From: SB25 sp050180705
Lineage (GTDB): Bacteria > Bacteroidota > Bacteroidia > Bacteroidales > Tenuifilaceae
Assembly (NCBI GenBank): GCA_050180705.1
Contig: JBFXDX010000013.1
Span: forward strand, 1-64,000
DNA length: 64,000 nt
Direction of reading: 5' to 3'
Shown: positions 42,017-51,963 of the stretch, piece after piece
Numbering within the stretch: the stretch's first letter is position 1
How the letters are laid out: every line of letters begins with the position of its first letter
The notes under the pieces: generated by a model
The model's database searches: none
What the model saw: only the letters and a program-made list of their open reading frames with translations
Told to the model about the DNA's origin: nothing
Position numbers and translations under genes: made by a program

Positions 42017-43966
42017 TTATTCTGTCCCTTCGTTTTTCATGCTATGCCATATTAGCATGCCATTATCATCCCTCATTAATTTTCCGTTGTCGAGTAGAAA
42101 CTGTATAACCCGAGCAACCCTTTCAGGGGAAAGCTTAAGGCTATCTATTAATTTTTCGTCGGAGAGCGGATTCCGAGAAACCTCCATTTTTATTCCATCT
42201 AGAATGATGTCGAACTCATACTTGCTCATGTCGAGTTCGTTCCGTTGGGTACAAACGTCACACTTTCTGCAACGGTACGCATCGGTTTCTCCAAAATATT
42301 CGCTGAGTATTTGGCTGCGGCATTTGGCTTGACTGCGGGCGTAATTTATAAGAGAATCGATACGGTTAACAAATCTGTCGTGTAGCATCCTGTATGAATC
42401 GGGCGTGATTCGTACGTTTTTCTCATCCAATCGTTCCTCCGTCATGATAAGTAATGGAGTACGCTTCTTTGGTATGTAGTTTATAACTTTATGGCGACTT
42501 AGTACTTTAAGGTTTTCTAAAACCTTTCCGGTTGGTATTGCTGCCAATCGACTTATGTAGGTTTCGTCTATTCTTACATATTGCGAGAATACTCCTGTGA
42601 AATTTCGCAGTATAACCTTTATGAATCGATCCATGTCGGCATGGGCAACTTGGTATTTATAGAGCTCTTGCTTGTCGACAAGGAATATTAAACGGCTGGG
42701 ATTGTCTAGTTCGTCTGTTAATTCTATGTATCCTTCGCGTTCCAGTATTTTAAGAGAGTTGTATGCTTTTACGGAGTTTAAGCGGTATGCTGCGCAAAAA
42801 TCCATTAGGTTGAAATCGTATATTTCGCCTTTGCCTGTTCCTATGGCCATGTTTAGGTACGATCCCAGAGCCTGATACGTTCTTTTGATATCCTCCACGG
42901 GAGGGAAGTTCGATTCAATTCGTTGATTAATCCTGAGTATGTCGGAATCGTTGAAAAGTAGAACGGCGTAGGCCAACTTTTGATCGCGTCCTGCGCGTCC
43001 CGCTTCTTGAAAATATGCTTCGGGCGAATCGGGTAAATCAATGTGTACAACAAATCGAACATCGGGCTTGTCTATTCCCATTCCGAATGCATTTGTTGCC
43101 ACAATAACCCTAGTTTTTCCACTTTGCCAGTCGGTTTGCTTTGCGTTGCGAATTTCCATGCTTAGTCCAGCATGGTAGAAATCGGCCGATATTCCTTCTT
43201 TACGGAGCAGTAACGCAATCTCCTTTGTTTTGTCTCTGCTTCTTACGTAAACAATACCAGTTCCTGGGATGCTATTTGCGATTTTTAGGAGATGTTTGGT
43301 TTTATCCTCGACATTGCGAACTAGATAAACCAAATTATCGCGGGCAAAACTCATTCGGAAAACTTTTCCGTTTCTAAAGCCTAACTTTTGCTGAATATCT
43401 TCTACCACTTCGGGTGTGGCCGTTGCTGTAAGTGCAAGGAATGGAACCTCGGGTGGAAGTAGTTCTCGTATCTCCACAATCTTAAGATAAGAGGGACGGA
43501 AGTCATAGCCCCATTGCGATATGCAGTGCGATTCGTCAATTGCTACAAGGTTGACCTTCATCTTTCGCAAACGCTCCTTGAAGAGTTTTGTTGAAAGGCG
43601 TTCTGGTGATAGGTACAAAAACTTGACATCGCCGTATGCGCAGTTGTCGAGTTCAATGTCGATTTCGTGAGATGATAGCCCAGAGTGGATTGCTGTCGCC
43701 CGAATGCCACGCTGCTTTAAGTTTTCAACCTGATCCTTCATCAGAGCAATAAGCGGAGTGATGACGATGCACACACCTTCTTTTGCCAGTGCAGGAACCT
43801 GAAAAGTGATGGATTTACCGCCGCCTGTCGGCATTAGAGCAAGGGTGTCGTTCCCGTTATAAACCGATTCAATGATTTCTCGTTGAATGGATCGGAATGA
43901 ACTGTAGCCCCAGTATTGTTTTAGTATTTGCTCGAATCTATCCAAAAATAACAATGTTTTTAGCAA
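42017..43966 (-). CDS. recQ: ATP-dependent DNA helicase RecQ
   Basis: This SF2 helicase has motif I (GGGKSITFQ), II (DESHCIS), III (LTATAT) and VI (QEAGRAGRD), a zinc-binding region (CRKCDVC) and a winged-helix region. The C terminus has a further helix-turn-helix instead of a typical HRDC domain. It unwinds DNA in recombination and repair. No ATG start exists: the frame begins with TTG at 43966, with later TTG choices at 43954 and 43945 just before DRFEQILKQYWG. The length of 649 fits Bacteroidota RecQ. Confidence 0.95.
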   Translation of the reverse strand: MLKTLLFLDRFEQILKQYWGYSSFRSIQREIIESVYNGNDTLALMPTGGGKSITFQVPALAKEGVCIVITPLIALMKDQVENLKQRGIRATAIHSGLSSHEIDIELDNCAYGDVKFLYLSPERLSTKLFKERLRKMKVNLVAIDESHCISQWGYDFRPSYLKIVEIRELLPPEVPFLALTATATPEVVEDIQQKLGFRNGKVFRMSFARDNLVYLVRNVEDKTKHLLKIANSIPGTGIVYVRSRDKTKEIALLLRKEGISADFYHAGLSMEIRNAKQTDWQSGKTRVIVATNAFGMGIDKPDVRFVVHIDLPDSPEAYFQEAGRAGRDQKLAYAVLLFNDSDILRINQRIESNFPPVEDIKRTYQALGSYLNMAIGTGKGEIYDFNLMDFCAAYRLNSVKAYNSLKILEREGYIELTDELDNPSRLIFLVDKQELYKYQVAHADMDRFIKVILRNFTGVFSQYVRIDETYISRLAAIPTGKVLENLKVLSRHKVINYIPKKRTPLLIMTEERLDEKNVRITPDSYRMLHDRFVNRIDSLINYARSQAKCRSQILSEYFGETDAYRCRKCDVCTQRNELDMSKYEFDIILDGIKMEVSRNPLSDEKLIDSLKLSPERVARVIQFLLDNGKLMRDDNGMLIWHSMKNEGTE

Positions 43967-44248
43967 AAATAGTTAAAATGTCGGACTTGTTAGAATGGGG
44001 TTATACGAAAAGCGAGGAATTCAGAATTTATAATCAGAAGATTATATCTGTTTTAGAAAGGATATTGTGTTCAAACTGTAAAATGATTCAGTACATCTTT
44101 CTGCTTATGTCTATTTTTCAATACATTCAGTAGAGAATGGCCTTTCACATTATATAACATTTAAATGTCAGATTGATTGAGAATAGCGGTTGAGGTTCCG
44201 TTAAATTTTTATAACTTGCCGCATTTTTAAACATTAACCTGTTCAAAC

Positions 44249-45730
44249 ATGTCATTCTACAGTGATAAAGTAATAGCCGATGGGCTAACATTCGACGATG
44301 TGCTACTGGTTCCAGCATATTCCGAAGTATTACCACGCAATGTGGATTTAACGACTCGTTTCAGTAGAAATATTGAGCTTAAAGCTCCTATCGTTTCTGC
44401 TGCAATGGATACTGTAACTGAATCTGCGCTTGCCATTGCAATTGCCAGAGAAGGTGGAATTGGTGTTATCCATAAGAATATGAGCATTGAGGCTCAGGCA
44501 AAACAAGTTCGTGAAGTTAAGCGTGCCGAGAACGGAATGATTTACGAACCCGTTACCATTAATCCTGAGGCTACTGTTGGCGATGCTCTTGGTTTAATGC
44601 GTGAGTATCACATTGGAGGTATTCCTGTGGTTGATAAAGGTGGCCTTTTAATTGGTATCGTTACCAATCGCGATTTGCGTTTTCAGGAAAACCTTAAAAC
44701 GCCAATTCGTCAGGTGATGACATACGAGAACATTGTTACAACAACAAAATCAATCGATCTTGAAAAAGCCACATCTATTTTAAAGGAGCATAAGATTGAA
44801 AAATTGCCGGTTGTTGATGAGCATAATAAGCTTATTGGACTATTAACTTATAAGGATATTACAAAGGTTAAGGACAATCCGAATGCTAGTAAGGATTCGA
44901 AAGGCCGTTTACGCGTTGCCGCAGGTGTTGGTGTTACTGCCGATACTATGGATCGCGTTAAAGCATTGTATGATGTAATGGCCGATGCAATTGTTATTGA
45001 TACAGCACATGGACACACAAAGGGGGTAAACGAAATGCTTAAATTGGTTAAGCGTGAGTTTCCTAATTTGGAAGTTGTAGTAGGAAACATCGCTACAGCC
45101 GATGCTGCAAAAATGCTTATTGACAATGGAGCCGATGCTATTAAGGTTGGTATTGGCCCAGGTTCTATTTGTACTACACGTATTATTGCTGGAGTTGGAG
45201 TCCCTCAGTTGAATGCTATTTGGGATGTAGCCAATGCAATAAAAGGTACAGGAGTTCCTGTTATTGCAGATGGTGGTATTCGTTATTCTGGCGATATTGT
45301 TAAGGCATTGGCAGCAGGAGCCGATACTATAATGGCCGGTTCTTTATTTGCAGGTGTTGAGGAATCGCCCGGAGAGACGATCATCTATAATGGCCGTAAA
45401 TTCAAATCGTACCGTGGAATGGGCTCGCTCGATGCAATGCAGCAAGGTTCAAAGGATAGATATTTCCAAGATGTTGAGGACGATATTAAGAAGTTAGTTC
45501 CCGAAGGAATTGTGGCACGTGTTCCGTACAAAGGAACTTTAAACGAGGTATTCTATCAAATGATAGGTGGCCTTAAGGCTGGAATGGGGTATTGTGGTGC
45601 ACCTACCCTTGAAAAGTTGAAAAACGCTAAGTTCGTTAAGATTACAAGTGCAGGTATGACCGAAAGTCATCCACATGATGTTGCTATCACCCGTGAGGCT
45701 CCAAACTATAGCCGTGAGGGTGGTGCATAG
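44249..45730 (+). CDS. guaB: Inosine-5'-monophosphate dehydrogenase
   Basis: The TIM-barrel enzyme oxidises IMP to XMP with NAD+, the committed step to GMP. The catalytic Cys lies in GPGSICTTRIIAGVG. Two CBS domains (about 95-210) are inserted after the first barrel strand, and the GADTIMAGSLFAGVEESPG segment follows. The length of 493 is normal. It precedes the periplasmic chaperone genes, and is separated from the next gene by 42 nt. Confidence 0.97.
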   Translation: MSFYSDKVIADGLTFDDVLLVPAYSEVLPRNVDLTTRFSRNIELKAPIVSAAMDTVTESALAIAIAREGGIGVIHKNMSIEAQAKQVREVKRAENGMIYEPVTINPEATVGDALGLMREYHIGGIPVVDKGGLLIGIVTNRDLRFQENLKTPIRQVMTYENIVTTTKSIDLEKATSILKEHKIEKLPVVDEHNKLIGLLTYKDITKVKDNPNASKDSKGRLRVAAGVGVTADTMDRVKALYDVMADAIVIDTAHGHTKGVNEMLKLVKREFPNLEVVVGNIATADAAKMLIDNGADAIKVGIGPGSICTTRIIAGVGVPQLNAIWDVANAIKGTGVPVIADGGIRYSGDIVKALAAGADTIMAGSLFAGVEESPGETIIYNGRKFKSYRGMGSLDAMQQGSKDRYFQDVEDDIKKLVPEGIVARVPYKGTLNEVFYQMIGGLKAGMGYCGAPTLEKLKNAKFVKITSAGMTESHPHDVAITREAPNYSREGGA

Positions 45731-45772
45731 TTCATATCCTGTTTCTATCTAAAAAGTTGTATTAAAATTTAA

Positions 45773-47746
45773 ATGATGAAAAGGTTAAAGTTTTCCTTCG
45801 CTATTTTGTCCCTTGTTATCGCAAGTAACATTGCTTTATCTCAGTCTATATCCGATAAAACATTACTAACAATTGCCGATACACCCATTACTGTTGATGA
45901 ATTTAAGAATATCTATCTGAAAAATAATAACTCGACAACAGCCATTGATAGAGAAACGCTGGAGGATTACCTTAAACTTTTTGTCAACTTTAAGTTGAAG
46001 GTTTTCGAAGCTAAAAGTTTGAAAATAGATACATCTGCAGCTTTTATGAACGAGTATCAGGGATATATTAAGCAGTTGGCACAACCATATTTGACCGATT
46101 CGGCTAGCGATGAGCGGTTGCTTGATGAAGCATACGAGAGAATGCAGTACGAAGTAAGTGCTAGCCATATTCTAATTAATGTTCCAGAGAATGCAAGCCC
46201 TGCCGATACTTTGAAATTATATAATAAGGCTTTGGATGCTCGAAATAGAGTGTTGAAAGGTGAACCATTTGGTGCGGTTGCTGTGTCAACTAGCAATGAT
46301 CCTTCAGTGGCTCGCAACAATGGATTCTTGGGTTATTTTACCGTTTTTCAGATGGTTTATCCATTCGAAACTGCTGCTTACAATACTCCAATCGATTCGG
46401 TTTCGATGCCAGTGCGTACTCGATTTGGGTATCATATAATAAAGGTGCATGGTCGACGCCCTGCACAAGGTCAGGTGAAGATTGCACACATCATGATTCG
46501 CGTGAATCCAAATGCAAATCCACAGGATGTTGAGAATGCTCGGAAGAGAATTGTTGATATTCATGAACGACTTAAGAATGGTGCTGATTTTGCAACAATA
46601 GCTCGCGAGGAGTCTCAAGATCAATCAACCGCAAAAAGTGGAGGAGAGTTACCTTGGTTGAATTCTGGACAAATTATTCCTGAGATCGATCGTGTTGCAT
46701 TTGCACTTGCTGCCGATGGTGATATTTCTGAACCATTCCAGAGTATTTTTGGGTGGCATATTATAAAACGTTTGGGTCGCAAAAAAGTAGGAACAAAAGA
46801 AGAGATGATGCCCGAGATTAAGATGAAGGTTACAAAGGATGCCCGAAATCTTCAGTCTAGAGAATCTCTTATTCGTAAGTTGAAGCTGGAATATAGTTTC
46901 AAAGAAGATACCTCAAATTTAAAGGAAATTAGGATAGCACTTGATTCTACTTTGTATAAAGGCGAATGGAAAGCACCTCAGTTTAAGAAAAATGCTGTGC
47001 TTTTTAGTTTTACTGGTGGAACTTATAAAATTTCCGATTTTGCAGGTTTTATAGAAGGTAATCAACGATTTGTTGGGCGGAATCCTTTGAACAGTTTTGT
47101 GAAATTAGCTTATGGGGAGTGGGTGAATAGATCAATTCTTGATTTCGAGGAGTCTAGACTTTCAGAGAAGTACCCTGAGTATAAGCAGTTGGCAAAGGAG
47201 TATCTTGAGGGAATGCTACTTTTCGAAATTACCAATCAGGTTGTGTGGCATAAAAGTTCCGATAGTTTAGGCTTGGAAAACTACTATGCAACTCATAAAG
47301 ATCAGTATAAATGGGGCGAAAGAGTTCATTATGCTGTTTACACTCTTACCGATTCAAAGTTGAAGGACAAATTGGTTAGCGCAATTGTTAAAGGAAAGAA
47401 AAAGAAACTTTTGCCAAACGATATAATTGCAAAGTTTAATAAGAAAGATACTGTTGTTTCGGTTGAGAAAAAGGTTGCGAATAACGACTTTGCAGATGTG
47501 CAGAACTATAAAACATGGAATGACGGTGTTAATGTTCTTTCAAACGATAAGGGCGAAGCTGTAATAACCGAAATTATTGATGTTACAACAGGTGATCTTA
47601 AATTATTGGATGATTGCAGAGGCCAGGCTGTTGCCGATTATCAGGAAGATCTAGAGAATGAGTGGATTGAAACATTGCGGGCTAAGTATGCCGTTAATGT
47701 AGATGATGCCGTGTTTACTGAGTTGGTGGAATCTTTTAAAAAGTAA
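45773..47746 (+). CDS. SurA-like peptidyl-prolyl isomerase with two parvulin domains
   Basis: A signal peptide (about 1-24) is followed by a chaperone-like N-terminal part, two parvulin (PPIC) domains starting near VSASHILINV (about 120) and VKIAHIMIRV (about 235), and a long C-terminal helical part. It should act in the periplasm on unfolded outer membrane proteins. Second ATG at 45776 is an alternative start. It heads a run of three related genes; the next two are a lipoprotein with a degenerate core and a second SurA-like gene. Confidence 0.9.
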   Translation: MMKRLKFSFAILSLVIASNIALSQSISDKTLLTIADTPITVDEFKNIYLKNNNSTTAIDRETLEDYLKLFVNFKLKVFEAKSLKIDTSAAFMNEYQGYIKQLAQPYLTDSASDERLLDEAYERMQYEVSASHILINVPENASPADTLKLYNKALDARNRVLKGEPFGAVAVSTSNDPSVARNNGFLGYFTVFQMVYPFETAAYNTPIDSVSMPVRTRFGYHIIKVHGRRPAQGQVKIAHIMIRVNPNANPQDVENARKRIVDIHERLKNGADFATIAREESQDQSTAKSGGELPWLNSGQIIPEIDRVAFALAADGDISEPFQSIFGWHIIKRLGRKKVGTKEEMMPEIKMKVTKDARNLQSRESLIRKLKLEYSFKEDTSNLKEIRIALDSTLYKGEWKAPQFKKNAVLFSFTGGTYKISDFAGFIEGNQRFVGRNPLNSFVKLAYGEWVNRSILDFEESRLSEKYPEYKQLAKEYLEGMLLFEITNQVVWHKSSDSLGLENYYATHKDQYKWGERVHYAVYTLTDSKLKDKLVSAIVKGKKKKLLPNDIIAKFNKKDTVVSVEKKVANNDFADVQNYKTWNDGVNVLSNDKGEAVITEIIDVTTGDLKLLDDCRGQAVADYQEDLENEWIETLRAKYAVNVDDAVFTELVESFKK

Positions 47747-47754
47747 CTAATAGA

Positions 47755-48615
47755 ATGATTGGTATGAAGTTTTTTAAGGTGATAGCGCTTTCTTTATTTG
47801 GATTTTCATGCGTTTTTACTTCATGCATGGATGCAAAGGAGAAGCCCAAACCAATAGCACGTGTCTACGATAAGTATCTTTACTCAACCGATATTGATAA
47901 TCTTTTCCTTCAGGGTGTATCAAAGGATGATAGCGCTTTAATCGCAAAGGCATATGTCGATAAATGGGTACAAACTCAACTTTTGTTGAGAATGGCCGAG
48001 CAAAATCTCAGTGATTCGCAGAAGAATGTTTCTCGTCAACTGGAAGATTACCGTACATCGTTGCTTATATTTAAGTATGAGCAGGAATATGTTGGTCAGA
48101 AAATGGATACCGTGGTTAATTACGATGAACTAGAAAAATATTACGAAGATCATAAGGATAATTTTGTGCTGGAAGAAACCATTGTAAAGGCTTTATATAT
48201 TAAACTTAGGAAAGAAGCACCTCAAATTCAGAAAATAAAAGAGTTGTATCAATCAACCGAGGATGAGGATATTAAGCAATTGGACAATCTAGCGTATCAA
48301 GCATCAACTAAATATGATTATTTTGGAGATAAATGGATATCATTATCTTTTATCCTGCGAGAAATACCATTTCCCATCGAGAATCCCGATGATGTACTGA
48401 ATAAGCAACGAAGTATCGAAATGGAGGATGGCGATTTCGTTTATCTTGTAAGTTTCCGAGAGGTACTTTTTAAGGGCTCAATTGCACCTTTTGATTACGA
48501 AATTGATGCAATCAAAGAGATTGTAATTAATTCGAGGAAACAAAAGTTAATTCAGAATTTAGAGCAGAATCTGTATAATAAAGCGCAGGATGATGCCAGT
48601 TTTCAGGTTTTTTAG
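47755..48615 (+). CDS. Parvulin-like lipoprotein with a degenerate isomerase core
   Basis: The signal peptide ends in a lipobox (FTSC), giving a periplasmic lipoprotein of about 265 residues after cleavage. The N-terminal helical part resembles SurA (RVYDKYLYSTDIDNL, then AYVDKWVQTQLLL). The expected PPIC signature (GG-L/ELGW-type motif) is missing, so it is more likely a chaperone than an isomerase. A more typical signal peptide starts at the second Met (47764). It lies 8 nt after the first parvulin gene. Confidence 0.72.
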   Translation: MIGMKFFKVIALSLFGFSCVFTSCMDAKEKPKPIARVYDKYLYSTDIDNLFLQGVSKDDSALIAKAYVDKWVQTQLLLRMAEQNLSDSQKNVSRQLEDYRTSLLIFKYEQEYVGQKMDTVVNYDELEKYYEDHKDNFVLEETIVKALYIKLRKEAPQIQKIKELYQSTEDEDIKQLDNLAYQASTKYDYFGDKWISLSFILREIPFPIENPDDVLNKQRSIEMEDGDFVYLVSFREVLFKGSIAPFDYEIDAIKEIVINSRKQKLIQNLEQNLYNKAQDDASFQVF

Positions 48616-48654
48616 ATTTGATATAGTAGAGTATTAATTTAATAAATTTTTCTC

Positions 48655-50001
48655 ATGAGATTTTTTCGGTTTTCAGTCGTTTTATTACTATCCATGGTAA
48701 GTTCTGTCGGATTCGTAAAATCGCAAAATGTAATTGATCAGGTGATTGCGGTTGTTGGTGGAGAAAGAATCCTTCTTTCCGATATTGAGCAGGAGATCAT
48801 GCGAATGAAAATGCAAGGAGATATTACTAAAGATAATGATAGATGTAATATTTTGGAGCAAATCCTAATTCAGAAGTTATTGCTCACACAGTCCAAAGTT
48901 GACAGTTTAACCATTAACGATGCTTCTGTTGACATGGAGATTGATAGAAGACTTAAATATTTTATCAATCAAATTGGTTCCGAAAAGGGTTTGGAGGAAT
49001 ACTTCAAAAAACCGATGTATGAAATAAAGGATGATTTGAGAGAGTTAATTGGAGAGCAGCAGTTAACCCAGCAAATGCGTCAAAAAATAGTAGAAAAGGT
49101 TGCAATTACCCCTTCGGAAGTGAAGAGTTTTTATAAGAGTGTTCCTAGCGATAGTTTGCCAATGCTTCCCGATCAGTATGAATTGCAGCAGATAATGATT
49201 TTTCCTCCTTCAACCGCAGAGGCAAAATATCAGGTAAAGGAAAAACTTTTGGAGATTCGTGATAGGGTTCTTAAGGGAGAACGTTTTTCGACTTTGGCTG
49301 TGGCTTACTCAGAGGATCGAGCATCGGCAATTCGCGGTGGTGAATTGGGAATGCGTAGCCGCGATGAGTTGGTGAAAGCTTTTGCTGATGCGGCATTTAA
49401 CTTAAAAGAAGGACAGGTTAGTAATATTGTTGAGACAGAATATGGATTCCATATTATTCAGATGATTGAAAATAAAGGTGACAGAGTTAATGTGCGACAT
49501 ATACTTATGAAACCTCAATATTCGTCTGATATGATGAGTCAGGCAATTGCTAAGTTAGATAGTATATCAACTCTAATTAAGAATGACAGTTTAACCTTTG
49601 AAAGAAGTGCTATGAAGTTTTCGGAGGACAAGAAATCTAACCTTAATGGAGGTCTTGTAATTAACCCTTACACCAATACATCATTATTTGAAAAGGATCA
49701 ACTTCAACCATCCGATTTTTATGTAATTAAAGAATTGAAGGTTGGCGATATGAGTGCTCCTTTTGAGTCTCGTGACGATCATGCCAATGTGGTGTTTAAA
49801 ATAGTTAAGGTTAAACGAATTATTAATGCCCACAGGGCAAATATCAAGGATGATTACGATGTTATCCAGAGTTTAGCGAAGAGAAGTATCGAGGATGATA
49901 TTCTTAAGGAGTGGATTGCTAAAAAGCAAAAAACTACATTTATCAGAATTGATCCGTCGTTCAGGAATTGTAATTTCGAGTCAAAGGGTTGGATTAAGTA
50001 G
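48655..50001 (+). CDS. SurA-like peptidyl-prolyl isomerase, second copy
   Basis: This 448-residue protein has a signal peptide, a SurA N-terminal domain starting NVIDQVIAVVGGERIL, and two parvulin domains: YELQQIMIFPP to YGFHIIQMIE, and VNVRHILMKPQ onward. The RGGELGMRSRDEL and FHIIQ segments are clear PPIC features. It is expected to guide outer membrane protein folding. It is shorter than the first copy (448 against 657) and resembles true SurA more closely. Confidence 0.93.
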   Translation: MRFFRFSVVLLLSMVSSVGFVKSQNVIDQVIAVVGGERILLSDIEQEIMRMKMQGDITKDNDRCNILEQILIQKLLLTQSKVDSLTINDASVDMEIDRRLKYFINQIGSEKGLEEYFKKPMYEIKDDLRELIGEQQLTQQMRQKIVEKVAITPSEVKSFYKSVPSDSLPMLPDQYELQQIMIFPPSTAEAKYQVKEKLLEIRDRVLKGERFSTLAVAYSEDRASAIRGGELGMRSRDELVKAFADAAFNLKEGQVSNIVETEYGFHIIQMIENKGDRVNVRHILMKPQYSSDMMSQAIAKLDSISTLIKNDSLTFERSAMKFSEDKKSNLNGGLVINPYTNTSLFEKDQLQPSDFYVIKELKVGDMSAPFESRDDHANVVFKIVKVKRIINAHRANIKDDYDVIQSLAKRSIEDDILKEWIAKKQKTTFIRIDPSFRNCNFESKGWIK

Positions 50002-50009
50002 CGTTTAAA

Positions 50010-51632
50010 ATGCGAGTGTTTAAGAGATTTACTGTTTTATGTTTATTTCTGAGTGCACAGGTTCTGTGCACTCAAAGTTTGTTAGCACAAAAGAAGATTA
50101 AATTTGAAAGTGCAAGGTCTCTTCAAAATCTTAAAATTGGAGAGAAGGAGTACATCAGATATATTGGCGATGCAAGGTTTTTTTATGAAAATACAAGAAT
50201 GCTTTGCGATAGCGCCTATTTGGATCCAAAGGAGAATTCTTTCGATGCATATGGTCATGTGGTAATAATAAAGGACGGTACAAAAATTTATGGAGATAAG
50301 TTGCATTTTGAAGGGAAGATTTCACAGGGTGTTCTAACTGGACGCGAGGTTAAATTAGTTGATGAAGATGCAACACTTGTTACTGATAAACTTTACTTTA
50401 ACTCAAAAACAAGTTATGCTTACTATACAACTGGTGGCGTATTAACATCGAAGGATTCTAGGTTAACCAGTATTCGCGGATATTACGATAAGAATAAGAG
50501 TACCGCTTCCTTTGCAGGAAAGGTAGAGTTGCATAGTCCCGATGGTGACCTTTATACCGATTCTCTGGAGTACAATTCTACTTCAGAACTTGCCCATTTT
50601 TATGGGGCGACCGATCTTTACAATAAGGATAACTATTCGTATTGCGAGCAAGGCTGGCATAATCGAAAGTTAAATCAATCAAATTTCCAGAAGAATGCTT
50701 ATATACTTACAGGTAGCCAAAAATTGTTTGGGGATAACATTTTCTACGATAAACTAAATGGTTATGCACGTGCCATAGGAAATGTAGTTGTGGTAGACAC
50801 TGTGAATAAAACTAATGTCTATGGTGATAAAGCTAATTATTGGGATCAGCGAAAAGAGGCAGAGGTTACAGAGAACCCTTATGTGATGATGATTGATAAG
50901 AACGATACGCTCTATCTTCGATCTGATAAGTTATTCCTTCGAACAATTAAGGATGCCAGATGCACCACTTCCGATTCAACCTACCGCCTAATTAAGGCTA
51001 TTGGAGCCGTGAAGTATTTTAGAAATGATGTTCAGGGTGTTTGCGATTCGATGATTTACAATTCGTTCGATTCAACCTTGATAATGCATGTAAATCCGGT
51101 GATGTGGAATGAAGCCAACCAAATGTCGGCCGATATAATTACTGTTCATTCTGGCAATAAATCTATTCGTCAGTTAGATTTTGAAGGATCTGCTTTTGTT
51201 ACATCAAAGGAGGATAGCATTCACTTTAATCAGATGAGAGGAAAAACGATTTACGCTCGGTTCAACGAAGGGAAACTTTATAAGATGGATGTGTTTGGGA
51301 ATGGGCAATCTGTTTACTATGGCAAAGAGAACGATACTATTACAATGGTAAACAGGGTTGAATGTACCGATATCTCGATTCACATCAAGGAAAATAAAAT
51401 TAGCAAGATTGTATACAAGTCCAAACCTAGTTCTAACTTTTATCCTATAGAACTTGTCGATTTGGAGGAGGTTACTCTGAAGGGGTTCAAATGGAGAGAA
51501 GAGTTGAGACCTACAGATAAATACTCTATTATTCCTAGGAAGTTAGTTCTCTTTCCAGTGGAAAAGGGTAATCCCAAAAGATTAATAACGCCTACAGTCG
51601 AACTTAAAAAGGAGGCTGATGTAATAAAATAA
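50010..51632 (+). CDS. OstA/LptA-like periplasmic protein
   Basis: The 540-residue protein has a signal peptide and a beta-jellyroll OstA-type fold at about 25-160, seen in FESARSLQNLKIG through VVIIKDGTKIYGDKL. A long beta-rich region with repeated YGD and FYDKLNGYARAIGN strands follows. LptA/OstA proteins carry lipopolysaccharide across the periplasm. The unusual length suggests several OstA-like repeats. It starts 8 nt after the second SurA-like gene and ends the cluster before a terminator. Confidence 0.82.
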   Translation: MRVFKRFTVLCLFLSAQVLCTQSLLAQKKIKFESARSLQNLKIGEKEYIRYIGDARFFYENTRMLCDSAYLDPKENSFDAYGHVVIIKDGTKIYGDKLHFEGKISQGVLTGREVKLVDEDATLVTDKLYFNSKTSYAYYTTGGVLTSKDSRLTSIRGYYDKNKSTASFAGKVELHSPDGDLYTDSLEYNSTSELAHFYGATDLYNKDNYSYCEQGWHNRKLNQSNFQKNAYILTGSQKLFGDNIFYDKLNGYARAIGNVVVVDTVNKTNVYGDKANYWDQRKEAEVTENPYVMMIDKNDTLYLRSDKLFLRTIKDARCTTSDSTYRLIKAIGAVKYFRNDVQGVCDSMIYNSFDSTLIMHVNPVMWNEANQMSADIITVHSGNKSIRQLDFEGSAFVTSKEDSIHFNQMRGKTIYARFNEGKLYKMDVFGNGQSVYYGKENDTITMVNRVECTDISIHIKENKISKIVYKSKPSSNFYPIELVDLEEVTLKGFKWREELRPTDKYSIIPRKLVLFPVEKGNPKRLITPTVELKKEADVIK

Positions 51633-51633
51633 G

Positions 51634-51660
51634 AAGAGAGGTTATAAAACCTCTCTTTTA
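51634..51660. terminator. Bidirectional terminator after the OstA-like gene
   Basis: A 9-bp stem (51634-51642 with 51649-51657) has a 6-nt loop. T residues follow on the plus strand, and A residues precede it, so it serves both this gene and the DUF2795 gene facing it. Confidence 0.88.
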
Positions 51661-51879
51661 GTATTCGTCCTCGTTAAAGAAAAAATCTTCTTTAGTTGGA
51701 TAATCTGGCCAGATATCTTCTATGCTCTCATAAACTTCGTTTTCGTCTTCAAGTTCTTGAAGGTTTTCAATTACTTCAAGAGGTGCGCCTGAACGGATGG
51801 CATAATCAATTAATTCCTCTTTTGTTGCTGGCCAAGGCGCATCTTCCAATTTTGATGCTAATTCAAGTGTCCAGTACAT
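51658..51879 (-). CDS. DUF2795 small acidic protein
   Basis: The 73-residue protein is strongly acidic. The pattern LEDAPWPATKEELIDYAIRSGAP with LENLQEL-like helices matches DUF2795, a small helical family of unknown role common in Bacteroidota. It is monocistronic, starting just ahead of the cobalamin adenosyltransferase gene's 3' side. Confidence 0.85.
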   Translation of the reverse strand: MYWTLELASKLEDAPWPATKEELIDYAIRSGAPLEVIENLQELEDENEVYESIEDIWPDYPTKEDFFFNEDEY

Positions 51880-51963
51880 AGTTAATGTAAGGTGTTATTA
51901 AGTTATTGACTGTTAAATTCTTGTAATTTTGTCACTTTTAACAAATATAGAAAAAATATAATA

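Noticed and set aside
43978..44133. 52-codon frame upstream of guaB
   Set aside because: It has no family resemblance or convincing start context and lies in the guaB leader region; too weak to list as a gene.
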